Shown: piece by piece, positions 36,430-44,775 of the stretch | How positions within the stretch are numbered: position 1 is the first letter of the stretch | How the letters are laid out: every line of letters begins with the position of its first letter | Assembly: GCA_031256795.1 (NCBI GenBank) | Contig: JAIRPW010000043.1 | Coordinates: 1-64,000 of the forward strand | Direction of reading: 5' to 3' | Length of the DNA: 64,000 nt | From: Zoogloeaceae bacterium | GTDB taxonomy: Bacteria > Pseudomonadota > Gammaproteobacteria > Burkholderiales > Rhodocyclaceae | Position numbers and translations under genes: made by a program | Notes under the pieces: model-generated | Seen by the model: only the letters and a program-made list of their open reading frames with translations | What the model was told of the DNA's origin: nothing | Database searches by the model: none

Positions 36430-37359
36430 ATGGCTATTCTCGTTATTGCTGAACATGATCATGCGAGCCTAAAGGCGGTTACAAAAAACGCGTTGACGGC
36501 TGCCGCGAAAATTGGCGGTGATACGCATCTTCTGGTAGCAGGAAGTAATGCTTCCGCGGCGGCGGCGCAGGGGGCCGCATGTGCGGGCGTCGCTAAGGTT
36601 CTGTTGGCGGACGCTCCGCAGTACGCGGACCAGTCAGCCGAAAATATCGCGGCTCTGGTAGTTTCTCTGGCGGGCGCGTACTCCCACATTGTGACGGTCG
36701 CTTCCTCTGCGGGGAAAAATTTCATGCCGCGCGTCGCGGCGCTCCTGGATGTCGCGCAAATTTCCGATGTGACAGAAGTGCAGGCGGCGGATACGTTTGT
36801 GCGTCCTATTTATGCTGGAAACGCTTTGGCTACGGTGAAGAGCGCGGACAGAATCAAGGTTCTGACTGTGCGCGCCACGGCATTTGACGCGGTGGGCGAG
36901 GGCGGAAGCGCGCCGGTAGAGAGTATTGGGGCGGCGGAAGATACGGGCTTGTCCAAGGTATCCGGGCGCGAGCTTACCAAATCTGAGCGTCCTGATTTGG
37001 GCGCGGCCAAGATTGTCGTATCAGGCGGTCGGGGTTTGGGTAGCGGCGAAAATTATCGCAAACTTTTAGAGCCGCTCGCGGACAAGCTGGGCGCGGCTCT
37101 GGGCGCTTCCCGCGCGGCAGTGGACGCGGGCTTTGTTCCCAATGATTTTCAGGTTGGGCAGACTGGCAAGATTGTCGCGCCGCAGCTCTACATCGCGGTG
37201 GGAATCTCCGGGGCGATTCAGCATTTGGCGGGGATGAAGGATTCCAAGGTGATCGTCGCCATCAATAAAAACGCGGATGAGCCGATTTTTCAGGTGGCGG
37301 ATTACGGGTTGGTCGCGGACCTAAACGAGGCCGTTCCGGAGCTGGTATCCAAACTTTGA
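36430..37359 (+). CDS. etfA: Electron transfer flavoprotein alpha subunit
   Basis: 309 residues, starting 2 bp after the etfB stop. The FAD-binding C-terminal domain shows the diagnostic VSGGRGLGSGENY, GAALGASRAAVDAG, VGQTGKIVAPQLYIAVGISGAIQHLAGMKDSKVIVAINKNADEPIFQVADYGLVADL. It forms the heterodimer with EtfB. Confidence 0.96.
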   Translation: MAILVIAEHDHASLKAVTKNALTAAAKIGGDTHLLVAGSNASAAAAQGAACAGVAKVLLADAPQYADQSAENIAALVVSLAGAYSHIVTVASSAGKNFMPRVAALLDVAQISDVTEVQAADTFVRPIYAGNALATVKSADRIKVLTVRATAFDAVGEGGSAPVESIGAAEDTGLSKVSGRELTKSERPDLGAAKIVVSGGRGLGSGENYRKLLEPLADKLGAALGASRAAVDAGFVPNDFQVGQTGKIVAPQLYIAVGISGAIQHLAGMKDSKVIVAINKNADEPIFQVADYGLVADLNEAVPELVSKL

Positions 37360-37461
37360 GATGTCATTTCGCCCTGCTGATGCGGTTTTTGGCGGACGCG
37401 GGGCGAAGAGGACATAATTTTTGAGTTTTATTTGCTTCACGATTCAATCAAGGAGACAACA

Positions 37462-39279
37462 ATGAGTACTTATGCGGCGCCTCTCAAAGACATGCGCTTT
37501 CTTATGAATGAAATTGCCGCTCTCAAGGATATTCTTGGGATGGAGGCTTTTCGTGACCTGGATTCCGATACGGTGGATTCCATTTTGGACGAGGCGGCCA
37601 AGTTTGCCGCCGAGCAGATTGATCCAATCAATGTGATTGGCGATCGGCAGAATTCTCCTAAATGGGATAACGGCGTAGTAACGGTCAGCCCAGAATACAA
37701 GAAAGTTTATAAGCTTTTTTGTGAGAATGGCTGGCACGCCATGCCGGGGGACCCGGAATTTGGCGGTCAGGGGCTGCCCAATCTGGTGAATTTTGCTGTC
37801 AATGAAATGTGGCGTTCTGCCAGCATTGCTTTCGCGCTGTGTCCGATGCTGACCATGGGCGCGGTACACGCCATTGAGCATCACGCTTCGGACGCGCTCA
37901 AACAGAAATATTTGCCCAAGATGGTGGACGGTACCTGGGGCGGCACCATGAATCTGACTGAGCCGCAGGCAGGTTCTGACCTGACCGCGATTCGCACCAA
38001 GGCTGTGCCGCGCGGCGATGGAACATACGCCATTACCGGCACCAAGATTTTCATCACCTGGGGCGAGCATGATATGGCGGAAAATCTTATCCACCTTGTG
38101 CTCGCGCGGCTGCCTAATTCAGATCCTGGTCTAAAAGGCATTTCTCTCTTCCTCGTACCCAAGTTCCTGGTGAATGATGATGGCTCGCTGGGGGCGCGCA
38201 ACGATCTTATCTGCTCCGCGATTGAGCACAAGCTGGGCATCAAAGGCTCCGCGACGGCGGTAATGTCGTATGGCGACAAGGGAGGCGCTACTGGCTGGTT
38301 GATTGGGCAGGAAGGCAATGGCGTGGCATATATGTTCACGATGATGAACCATGCGCGTATTCACGTGGGTCTGGAAGGCATCGCGGTGGCGGAGCGCGCC
38401 TATCAACATGCCTTGACGTATGCTCGCGAACGTATTCAGGGCGCGATTATCGGAGACGCGGAAAGCAAGAAAACGCCGAAACCGATTCTTTTCCATCCTG
38501 ATGTGCGCCGTCTTTTGATGGATATGAAAGCGCGTACGGAAGCGTTGCGCGCGGTGGGCTATTTTGCGGCGGGGCAGATGGACGTTGCCCAGAACGCGGC
38601 GGATCCGGCGGCGCGGAAAAAAGCGCAAGCCTATGTCGAGCTTCTGACTCCGATTGTCAAAGGTTGGAGCACGGAAAGTTCCATTGATATTACGTCAGAA
38701 GGCGTGCAGGTGCATGGCGGAACGGGCTTTATTGAGGAAACCGGCGCGGCGCAGTATTACCGTGACTGCCGGATTACCGCGATTTATGAAGGGACGACCG
38801 CGATTCAAGCCAATGACTATATTGGCCGCAAAACTGCGCGTGAGGTTAATAAGGAGACGGGCGAGGTTGGTTTTACCGCGCGCGCGCTGTACAAGGAGAT
38901 TGCCGCGTTTGCGGACGAATTGGCCGGGGACGCCAAGCTGGGGGACGTCGGCAAGAATCTTCAGGAAGCTGCCCGCGCGCTTTTGGATACGACGGAGTGG
39001 GCGATCAAGACTTACGGTCCGGAGCCGCAAGTAGCTTCCGCCGGTTCTGTGCCGTATCTTAAGCTGGGCGGCATTGTGCTGGGAGGCTGGCTTTTGGCCA
39101 AATCCGCGTGGATTGCGCAAAAGAAGATTGACGCGGGTGACGCGGACAGCTACTACAAGGGAAAAATTGCCACGACGCGGTATTACGCGAAGCATTGGCT
39201 GGTGCAGGCCTCTGCGGTCGCGCGCGAAATTACGGAAGGCGGGCCTTCTGTGTTCGGCCTGGACGAGCCGCTTTTCTGA
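37462..39279 (+). CDS. Acyl-CoA dehydrogenase (large, with C-terminal domain; DmdC-like)
   Basis: 605 residues from the ATG at 37462 (AAGGAGA upstream). It is longer than classical ACADs because of N- and C-terminal extensions, as in the 3-methylmercaptopropionyl-CoA dehydrogenase/acyl-CoA dehydrogenase C-terminal family. FAD motifs are MNLTEPQAGSDLTAIRTKA and KIFITWGEHDM. The catalytic-base region reads ITSEGVQVHGGTGFIEETGAAQYYRDCRITAIYEGTTAIQANDYIGRK; in relatives the Glu in YEGTT is the base. The exact acyl chain is unknown. It passes electrons to EtfAB encoded upstream. Confidence 0.9.
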   Translation: MSTYAAPLKDMRFLMNEIAALKDILGMEAFRDLDSDTVDSILDEAAKFAAEQIDPINVIGDRQNSPKWDNGVVTVSPEYKKVYKLFCENGWHAMPGDPEFGGQGLPNLVNFAVNEMWRSASIAFALCPMLTMGAVHAIEHHASDALKQKYLPKMVDGTWGGTMNLTEPQAGSDLTAIRTKAVPRGDGTYAITGTKIFITWGEHDMAENLIHLVLARLPNSDPGLKGISLFLVPKFLVNDDGSLGARNDLICSAIEHKLGIKGSATAVMSYGDKGGATGWLIGQEGNGVAYMFTMMNHARIHVGLEGIAVAERAYQHALTYARERIQGAIIGDAESKKTPKPILFHPDVRRLLMDMKARTEALRAVGYFAAGQMDVAQNAADPAARKKAQAYVELLTPIVKGWSTESSIDITSEGVQVHGGTGFIEETGAAQYYRDCRITAIYEGTTAIQANDYIGRKTAREVNKETGEVGFTARALYKEIAAFADELAGDAKLGDVGKNLQEAARALLDTTEWAIKTYGPEPQVASAGSVPYLKLGGIVLGGWLLAKSAWIAQKKIDAGDADSYYKGKIATTRYYAKHWLVQASAVAREITEGGPSVFGLDEPLF

Positions 39280-39330
39280 ATCTTGCCGACTGACCGTGTG
39301 TTTTTGAAAGGTTGCGGATAGAGCATATTG

Positions 39331-39370
39331 CGCCCCGGACTTGCTGAGAAGGCGGTTCGGGGCGTTTTTT
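39331..39370 (+). terminator. Rho-independent terminator after the acyl-CoA dehydrogenase
   Basis: A GC-rich 9-bp stem (CGCCCCGGA / TTCGGGGCG, one G-T pair) with a 16-nt loop is followed directly by TTTTTT. It separates the etfBA-acyl-CoA dehydrogenase unit from the ETF-QO gene. Confidence 0.75.
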
Positions 39371-39481
39371 GGAGAAATTTGAGGCGTTTTTTCAGGAATG
39401 GCTTTGCGGGCATTTCTGGAAAAATGTTTTAGGGCAGGGTCGTGTCCTGGACACACCAACGCATCACATAAGGAGAAAAGC

Positions 39482-41122
39482 ATGACTACAGAACGTGAAA
39501 CCATGGAATTCGACGTCATCATTGTTGGCGCGGGTCTCTCTGGCCTTTCTGCCGCGATTCGGTTGAAGCAGGTTGCGGCGGCGGCGGGTAAGGAAATAGA
39601 GGTTTGCGTTCTGGAGAAAGGCTCGGAAGTCGGCGCGCATATTCTTTCGGGCGCTTGTTTTGAGCCTTCCGCGCTGACCGAACTGATTCCTGACTGGAAG
39701 GCGAAGGGCGCGCCGCTGACGGTAGAGACGAATGATGACAATTTTATTTTCCTGACAGAAAAGCACGCGCTCAAGATGCCTACGCCGCCGCAGATGAACA
39801 ATGAAGGGAATTACATTGTCAGCATGGCCAATATCTGCCGTTGGCTGGGCGAGCAGGCGGATGCGCTGGGGGTGCAGATTTTCCCTGGTTTTGCGGCGGC
39901 GGAAGTGTTGTATAGCGAGGACGGGAGCGTGCGCGGCGTAGCGACGGGCGATATGGGTATTGGCAAAGACGGGCAAAAAACCGCCAATTATCAGCCTGGC
40001 TATGAGTTGCTTGCGCCGCAGACGATTTTTGCGGAGGGTTGCCGCGGCTCGCTGACTCAGACTTTGTTTGAGCGTTTTGATTTGAGAAAAGACGCGCAAC
40101 CGCAGACGTATGGTGTAGGCATCAAGGAGATCTGGGAAGTAGAGCCGACGAAACATAAGCCCGGAAAGCTGATTCACACCGTCGGCTGGCCGCTGGATGC
40201 TGAGACTTATGGCGGCTCCGCGATTTATCACATGGAGAACAATCAGGTTGCCATTATGTTTGTGGTGGGTCTGGATTATAAAAATCCCTGGTTGTCGCCA
40301 TTTGAGGAATTTCAGCGCTTCAAGACGCATGCGACGATCCGTGGTTTGCTGGAAGGAGGGAAACGCATCGCCTATGGCGCGCGTTCGTTGTCAGAAGGCG
40401 GGTTTCAATCTTTGCCAAAACTTACTTTTCCGGGCGGGGTGCTGGTAGGAGATGCGGCGGGCTTCTTGAATGTTCCCAAGATCAAGGGAGGGCATACCGC
40501 GATGAAATCCGGCATGTTGGCTGCGGAGGCGGTGTTTGAGGTATGGCAAAAAGGTGATTCGGCGGGTAAGGAAGCGGTGGCGTATGCGGAGAATTTACGC
40601 GCGAGCTGGATGTGGGATGAGTTGTACCGTGCACGGAATATTCGTCCGAGCTTCCGCTGGGGGATGTGGGTGGGTCTGGCGTATTCTGGTCTGGATACGT
40701 ATCTTTTCCGCGGTCGCGCGCCATGGACGCTTTCCATTGAGGCGGATCATGAGGAATTGCGAGAAAAGACGGAGTATCCGAAGATTGATTATCCCAAGCC
40801 GGATGGAGTGTTGACCTTTGACCGGTTGTCCTCGGTGTTTTTGGCCAATGTTAACCATGAGGAGAATCAGTTGTGTCATTTGCGCTTGAAGGATGAAACT
40901 GTGCCCATCCGGGTAAATTGGGAGAAGTACGCTTCTCCGGAGACGCGGTATTGTCCGGCGGGGGTGTATGAGATTTTGGGCGAGGAAGAAGGGAAGCCGC
41001 GCTTGCAGATTAACGGGCAGAACTGCCTGCACTGCAAGACATGCGACATTAAGGACCCGACGCAGAATATTCGTTGGACGGTTCCCGAAGGCGGCGGCGG
41101 CCCGAATTATCCGAATATGTAA
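39482..41122 (+). CDS. Electron transfer flavoprotein-ubiquinone oxidoreductase
   Basis: 546 residues from the ATG at 39482 (AAGGAGA upstream). The FAD-binding motif DVIIVGAGLSGLSAAIRL is near the start. GDAAGFLNVPKIKGGHTAMKSGMLAAEA follows. The C-terminal 4Fe-4S cluster cysteines are in YCPAGVYE and NGQNCLHCKTCDIKDPTQNIRWTVPEGGGGPNYPNM. This membrane-associated enzyme moves electrons from reduced ETF to ubiquinone, completing the beta-oxidation electron route encoded here. It is separated from the acyl-CoA dehydrogenase by a terminator, so it probably has its own promoter. Confidence 0.96.
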   Translation: MTTERETMEFDVIIVGAGLSGLSAAIRLKQVAAAAGKEIEVCVLEKGSEVGAHILSGACFEPSALTELIPDWKAKGAPLTVETNDDNFIFLTEKHALKMPTPPQMNNEGNYIVSMANICRWLGEQADALGVQIFPGFAAAEVLYSEDGSVRGVATGDMGIGKDGQKTANYQPGYELLAPQTIFAEGCRGSLTQTLFERFDLRKDAQPQTYGVGIKEIWEVEPTKHKPGKLIHTVGWPLDAETYGGSAIYHMENNQVAIMFVVGLDYKNPWLSPFEEFQRFKTHATIRGLLEGGKRIAYGARSLSEGGFQSLPKLTFPGGVLVGDAAGFLNVPKIKGGHTAMKSGMLAAEAVFEVWQKGDSAGKEAVAYAENLRASWMWDELYRARNIRPSFRWGMWVGLAYSGLDTYLFRGRAPWTLSIEADHEELREKTEYPKIDYPKPDGVLTFDRLSSVFLANVNHEENQLCHLRLKDETVPIRVNWEKYASPETRYCPAGVYEILGEEEGKPRLQINGQNCLHCKTCDIKDPTQNIRWTVPEGGGGPNYPNM

Positions 41123-41445
41123 GGGCGGCGTACATACTGGAGGCGGCCAAATCGCGCGGGATGCTGGATCGCGGCAGTTTCTGGCGATTGCGTTCTCATC
41201 GGCGAACGGATGAAATTGGGCGTGCTGATGTTGGTGTAGCGCCGGGGAAACGCAACACTCCCCTGTCTTTGGGCAGGGGAGATGTCTTATGCGGAAACAG
41301 CGGCGTACGATTGTCCGGAAAAATAACGCTTGCTTGAGTTTTCGCGTCATCTGCCTCTACTATTTTCGCCTCTCGCCGTAGCGAACCGGTTTGGGCTAAA
41401 CTGTCAGACGGTTGTTTCGTGTGGTCATTTTTTTACAGGAGGCGC
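41123..41445. other. Intergenic region with one hairpin
   Basis: About 320 bp without a supported gene. An 8-bp inverted repeat (CTCCCCTG / CAGGGGAG, 41258-41281) could form a hairpin but lacks a T-run. The ribosome site AGGAGG for the next gene is at the right end. Nothing else recognised. Confidence 0.4.
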
Positions 41446-42573
41446 ATGGACGTCAAAGAAATTATTGCCCCAACCGTGCAGGATTGGGAAACGCTGGAAG
41501 AGTTTTCCGACAGTTTGCAAGACAAAGCCGCCGTCATTTCCGAATGTATGGCGCAGCTGAAGAAAACGCCTGGCGATCAGGAAGTCGCTGAATTGGTGCT
41601 GCGTTCCCTGCACAATATCAAGGGGGACGCCTCGCTGACCAAGCTCGCTTTGGGCGTTGCCATTGCGCATCACTCGGAATCTTTGTTCCAACGGTTTAAG
41701 GCGGGAGAATTTCTGTTTTCGGATGTATTTTCAGAAACCATATTGCTGTCGCTGGATCGTCTGGAATTGGCGGTGGATAACCTGTTGCACCGGGCCACGC
41801 TGGAAAATCTGCAATTGATGACACTTCTGCAGGAAATGGAGAAAGCCATTGCCGCGCCGCCGGACAAGGTGATTGCCCTATGCGGAAAATTGATTGAGGC
41901 AGTGACAGGGTTTCCGCCGGTTTCGATTGCGCAGGTTGATGAAAGCGCGTTGCTGGAGCCTGCCAGACCCGCCGAGTCCCTGCGTCATGATACGCAGGAC
42001 GTGGCTACGGATTTGCAGTTTTTCCGTTCCTTCGCCATGCAGTTGGAAAGTCGGTCGCCCTTTTTCAAGGGGCGCACCAATCGTATTTTGCGCCTGGTGC
42101 TGGAGACCAACAAAGCCGCAGACTCTCCGGTTGATCCGGTGCAGCTGGAAGCGGCAATCTATATGCACGACGTCGGCATGATGATGATGCCAGAGCGCAC
42201 CTGGCTCAAAATGGGGCATCTTTCGGAAGAGGAGCGCCTGATGCTGCGCGGGCATCCTGCCTACGGCGCGGGGCTTTTACAGCGAATGCCGGGTTGGGAG
42301 GAGGCGGCGATCATGGTTGCCCAGCATCACGAGATGCCCAATGGCAGCGGCTATCCTTTGGGAATCAAGGATGACGGGATTTGCGAGGGCGCGAAGCTCA
42401 TTGCTATTGTCGACGCGTTTGAGGCGGTGATGCTCAAACATAGCCACCGGGGAAAAAATCGTTCCGTGCTGCGCGCTATTGCGGAGGTCAATGCCTGCGA
42501 TTATCAGTTTGCGCCCAACTGGACGCTGTTATTCAATCAGATTATCCGCCGCACAGTTGGAGTCGCCGCTTGA
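41446..42573 (+). CDS. HPt domain fused to an HD-GYP-like domain
   Basis: 375 residues from the ATG at 41446 (AGGAGG upstream). The N-terminal HPt helix bundle has LRSLHNIKGDASLTKLALGVAIAHHSESLF, with His56 as the predicted phosphorelay site. The C-terminal HD-GYP-like part has IYMHDVGMMMMP, LSEEERLMLRGHPAYGAGLL, AQHHEMPNGSGYPLGI and AKLIAIVDAFEAV. Two usual metal-site residues differ: the first His motif (GHSxRV) is GRTNRI, and HDxGK is HDVGM. It could be a cyclic-di-GMP phosphodiesterase with altered metal binding, or a signalling protein without activity. Its stop overlaps tcdA. Confidence 0.82.
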   Translation: MDVKEIIAPTVQDWETLEEFSDSLQDKAAVISECMAQLKKTPGDQEVAELVLRSLHNIKGDASLTKLALGVAIAHHSESLFQRFKAGEFLFSDVFSETILLSLDRLELAVDNLLHRATLENLQLMTLLQEMEKAIAAPPDKVIALCGKLIEAVTGFPPVSIAQVDESALLEPARPAESLRHDTQDVATDLQFFRSFAMQLESRSPFFKGRTNRILRLVLETNKAADSPVDPVQLEAAIYMHDVGMMMMPERTWLKMGHLSEEERLMLRGHPAYGAGLLQRMPGWEEAAIMVAQHHEMPNGSGYPLGIKDDGICEGAKLIAIVDAFEAVMLKHSHRGKNRSVLRAIAEVNACDYQFAPNWTLLFNQIIRRTVGVAA

Positions 42574-43403
42574 CGGTTCCGGCGGAAAGTTTGGCGCGCC
42601 GTTTCGCGGGGACGCGCCGTTTGTATGGGGAAGAGGCGGCGGAGTGTTTCGCCGCCGCCCATGTGTGCGTGATTGGCCTGGGCGGCGTGGGTTCCTGGGC
42701 GGCGGAAGGTCTGGCGCGCAGCGGTATTGGGCGGTTGACGCTCATTGATCTGGACGTTGTGGCGGAATCCAACACCAACCGCCAGATACAGGCGCTGGAT
42801 GGCGCGTATGGCGAGGCCAAGGTTGAGGCGCTGGCGAGAAGGTTTAGAAAAATTCACCCGGGTTGCGTCGTTACTTGCGTGGATGATTTCATTACGCAGG
42901 AAAATGTCGCGCAGTTTTTGTCGGCGGCGCCGCGACCATTTTCCTTGGTGATTGACGCGATTGATCGGACGACCGACAAAGCCGCGCTTTTGGCGCATTG
43001 CCGTGAAAACGCGTTGCGCGTTGTGACTGCGGGCGCGGCGGGGGGAAAAAAATCCCCGTTGTTGATTCGCGCGGATGATTTGGCGCGCGCAACGCAAGAC
43101 CCGTTGCTGGCCAAGACGCGCGCTGTTTTGCGGCGGGAATATGGCTTTCCCAAAGGCGCGGCGGATATTGGCAAAGCCGAGAAATTCGGCATTCCGGCAG
43201 TGTATTCCGTAGAGCCGGTTGCGCCGTTTCAGGCGGCTTGCGCCGCCAATACGATGGACGCCGCGCATGTCGCGCCGCAAGGCTTAAGCTGCGCCGGTTA
43301 TGGCTCTTCCGTTTGCGTAACTGCCAGTATGGGCTTCACGGCATGTGCCGCTGCGCTGGAGTGTCTGGCCGCGCCGCAGGAGAAAGCGATTTTTTGCGCA
43401 TGA
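42570..43403 (+). CDS. tcdA: tRNA threonylcarbamoyladenosine dehydratase (t6A to ct6A)
   Basis: About 277 residues. It belongs to the ThiF/E1-like superfamily: HVCVIGLGGVGSWAAEGLARSGIGRLTLIDLDVVAESNTNRQIQAL is the ATP-binding core, with SVEPV and CAGYGSSVCVTASMGF later. TcdA (CsdL) cyclises t6A37 in tRNAs decoding ANN codons. No ATG is available; the TTG at 42570 overlaps the previous stop and a TTG about 20 bases downstream is another option. The stop overlaps the hypD start (ATGA). Confidence 0.9.
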   Translation: MTVPAESLARRFAGTRRLYGEEAAECFAAAHVCVIGLGGVGSWAAEGLARSGIGRLTLIDLDVVAESNTNRQIQALDGAYGEAKVEALARRFRKIHPGCVVTCVDDFITQENVAQFLSAAPRPFSLVIDAIDRTTDKAALLAHCRENALRVVTAGAAGGKKSPLLIRADDLARATQDPLLAKTRAVLRREYGFPKGAADIGKAEKFGIPAVYSVEPVAPFQAACAANTMDAAHVAPQGLSCAGYGSSVCVTASMGFTACAAALECLAAPQEKAIFCA

Positions 43404-44512
43404 AATACATTGATGAATTCCGTGATGGCGATTTGGCGGAAGGTTTGGCGCGGAAGATTGCGCGCATTGCGGATTCGTCCAGAACGTATCGTTTTATGGA
43501 ATTTTGCGGAGGGCATACGCACGCGATTTCGCGTTATGGCTTACTGGATTTATTGCCGGATAACATCCGAATGATTCACGGGCCTGGATGTCCGGTGTGT
43601 GTGCTGCCTGTGGGGCGTGTTGATCAGGCAATCCGCGCGGCGCGCATACCTGGGGTGATACTGTGCGCGTATGGGGATTGTCTGCGTGTCCCCGCGTCTG
43701 GCGGCATGACGCTTTTGAAGGCGCGCGCGGAGGGCGCGGATGCGCGCATGGTGTATTCCGCGCGGGACGCGCTGGCGCTGGCGCGAGCGCACCCTGATCG
43801 CGAAGTCGTTTTTTTTGCCATTGGCTTTGAGACGACGACGCCGCCTACGGCGGCGGCGCTGGTGCAAGCTGAGGCCGAGGGGCTGAATAATTTTTCTGTA
43901 TTGTGCTGTCATGTGCTGACCGCGCCTGCTGTGACGGGGATTTTGGAGGACGCGGATACCGTCATGCTGGATGGGTTGATTGGCCCTGCGCATGTTTCCA
44001 CTGTGATTGGCGCGGCGGCGTATGAGTTTATTCCCGCGCGGCATAAAAAACCTGTGGTGATTGCCGGTTTTGAGCCGCTTGATTTATTACAGGCGATTTT
44101 GATGCTGGTGCGTCAGGCAAACGAAGGGCGCGCGGAAGTGGAAAACGAGTTTAGTCGTGCCGTGAGCCGGGAGGGGAATCGAAAGGCAATAGCTTTGATG
44201 GACAAAGTTTTTGCCGTGCGGCGGGATTTTGAGTGGCGCGGCCTGGGGACTTTACCGGAAAGCGCGCTTTGTCTCGCGCCCGCTTATGCGCGTTTTGACG
44301 CTGAGGCGCGTTTTCAGATTCCTTATGCGCGCGTTTTGGATCATCCTGCCTGTGAGTGCGCTTCTGTGCTGCGCGGACGGAAAACGCCGCAGGAATGCAA
44401 AGTTTTCGGCAAAGCGTGCGTACCGGAAAATCCGCTGGGCGCGTGCATGGTGTCTGGGGAGGGCGCGTGCGCCGCGCAATATATTTACGGGCGCTTTCGG
44501 ACGTCGGCTTGA
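43400..44512 (+). CDS. hypD: Hydrogenase maturation factor HypD
   Basis: 370 residues from the ATG at 43400; the longer ORF from 43238 lies within tcdA. It carries the HypD hallmarks: FMEFCGGHTHAISRYG, HGPGCPVCVLPVGRVD, VFFAIGFETTTPPTA, CCHVLTAP, GFEPLDLLQAILML and the 4Fe-4S region with the C-terminal Cys run (CECASVLRGRKTPQECKVFGKACVPENPLGACMVSGEGAC). HypD with HypC assembles the Fe(CN)2CO cofactor of [NiFe] hydrogenases. No hypC, hypE or hydrogenase gene is in the window, which is unusual. Confidence 0.93.
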   Translation: MKYIDEFRDGDLAEGLARKIARIADSSRTYRFMEFCGGHTHAISRYGLLDLLPDNIRMIHGPGCPVCVLPVGRVDQAIRAARIPGVILCAYGDCLRVPASGGMTLLKARAEGADARMVYSARDALALARAHPDREVVFFAIGFETTTPPTAAALVQAEAEGLNNFSVLCCHVLTAPAVTGILEDADTVMLDGLIGPAHVSTVIGAAAYEFIPARHKKPVVIAGFEPLDLLQAILMLVRQANEGRAEVENEFSRAVSREGNRKAIALMDKVFAVRRDFEWRGLGTLPESALCLAPAYARFDAEARFQIPYARVLDHPACECASVLRGRKTPQECKVFGKACVPENPLGACMVSGEGACAAQYIYGRFRTSA

Positions 44513-44558
44513 AAGCGATTTGATGTATCAATAACAGATCGGTCCGCGCGAGTTAAGC

Positions 44559-44775
44559 TCATTTCATCTGAGTCTGCACTCTGCACAAATGGGTATTTTG
44601 ATTCGGGGGCTGCATTTTCAGCTTGTCCATCAGTTTTGTCCTCCTTGATTCAATGGGATAATGGAATTGGCAGCACGCTTTTCGTCGCTGATGGGCGTTA
44701 TGTAGTAGTGTTGCTCAATGCCGTATAGGAGCTTTTTCGGTTTGGGAATAAGGCAGGGCTGTGCGGACAATGATT
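44559..44775 (-). pseudogene. Scar of a DNA-methyltransferase operon (probable type III Mod start)
   Basis: On the minus strand an open frame of about 45 codons, with no visible start, ends LNQGGQN and a TGA that overlaps an ATG (TGATGG, ATG at 44630). AAGGAGGACAAAACTG precedes that ATG, a strong ribosome site. The new frame reads MDKLKMQPPN and stops after 23 codons. MDKLKMxSPN is how many type III restriction-modification methyltransferases begin, and a preceding overlapping gene is common in such operons. The rest of both genes is gone. Assignment rests on about 10 residues plus the arrangement. Confidence 0.45.

Noticed and set aside
38695-39801. 368-aa minus-strand ORF
   Set aside because: Antisense to the acyl-CoA dehydrogenase end and ETF-QO start, and spans a terminator.
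41258-41281. Terminator after the ETF-QO gene
   Set aside because: The 8-bp hairpin lacks a T-run and lies about 135 bp past the stop.
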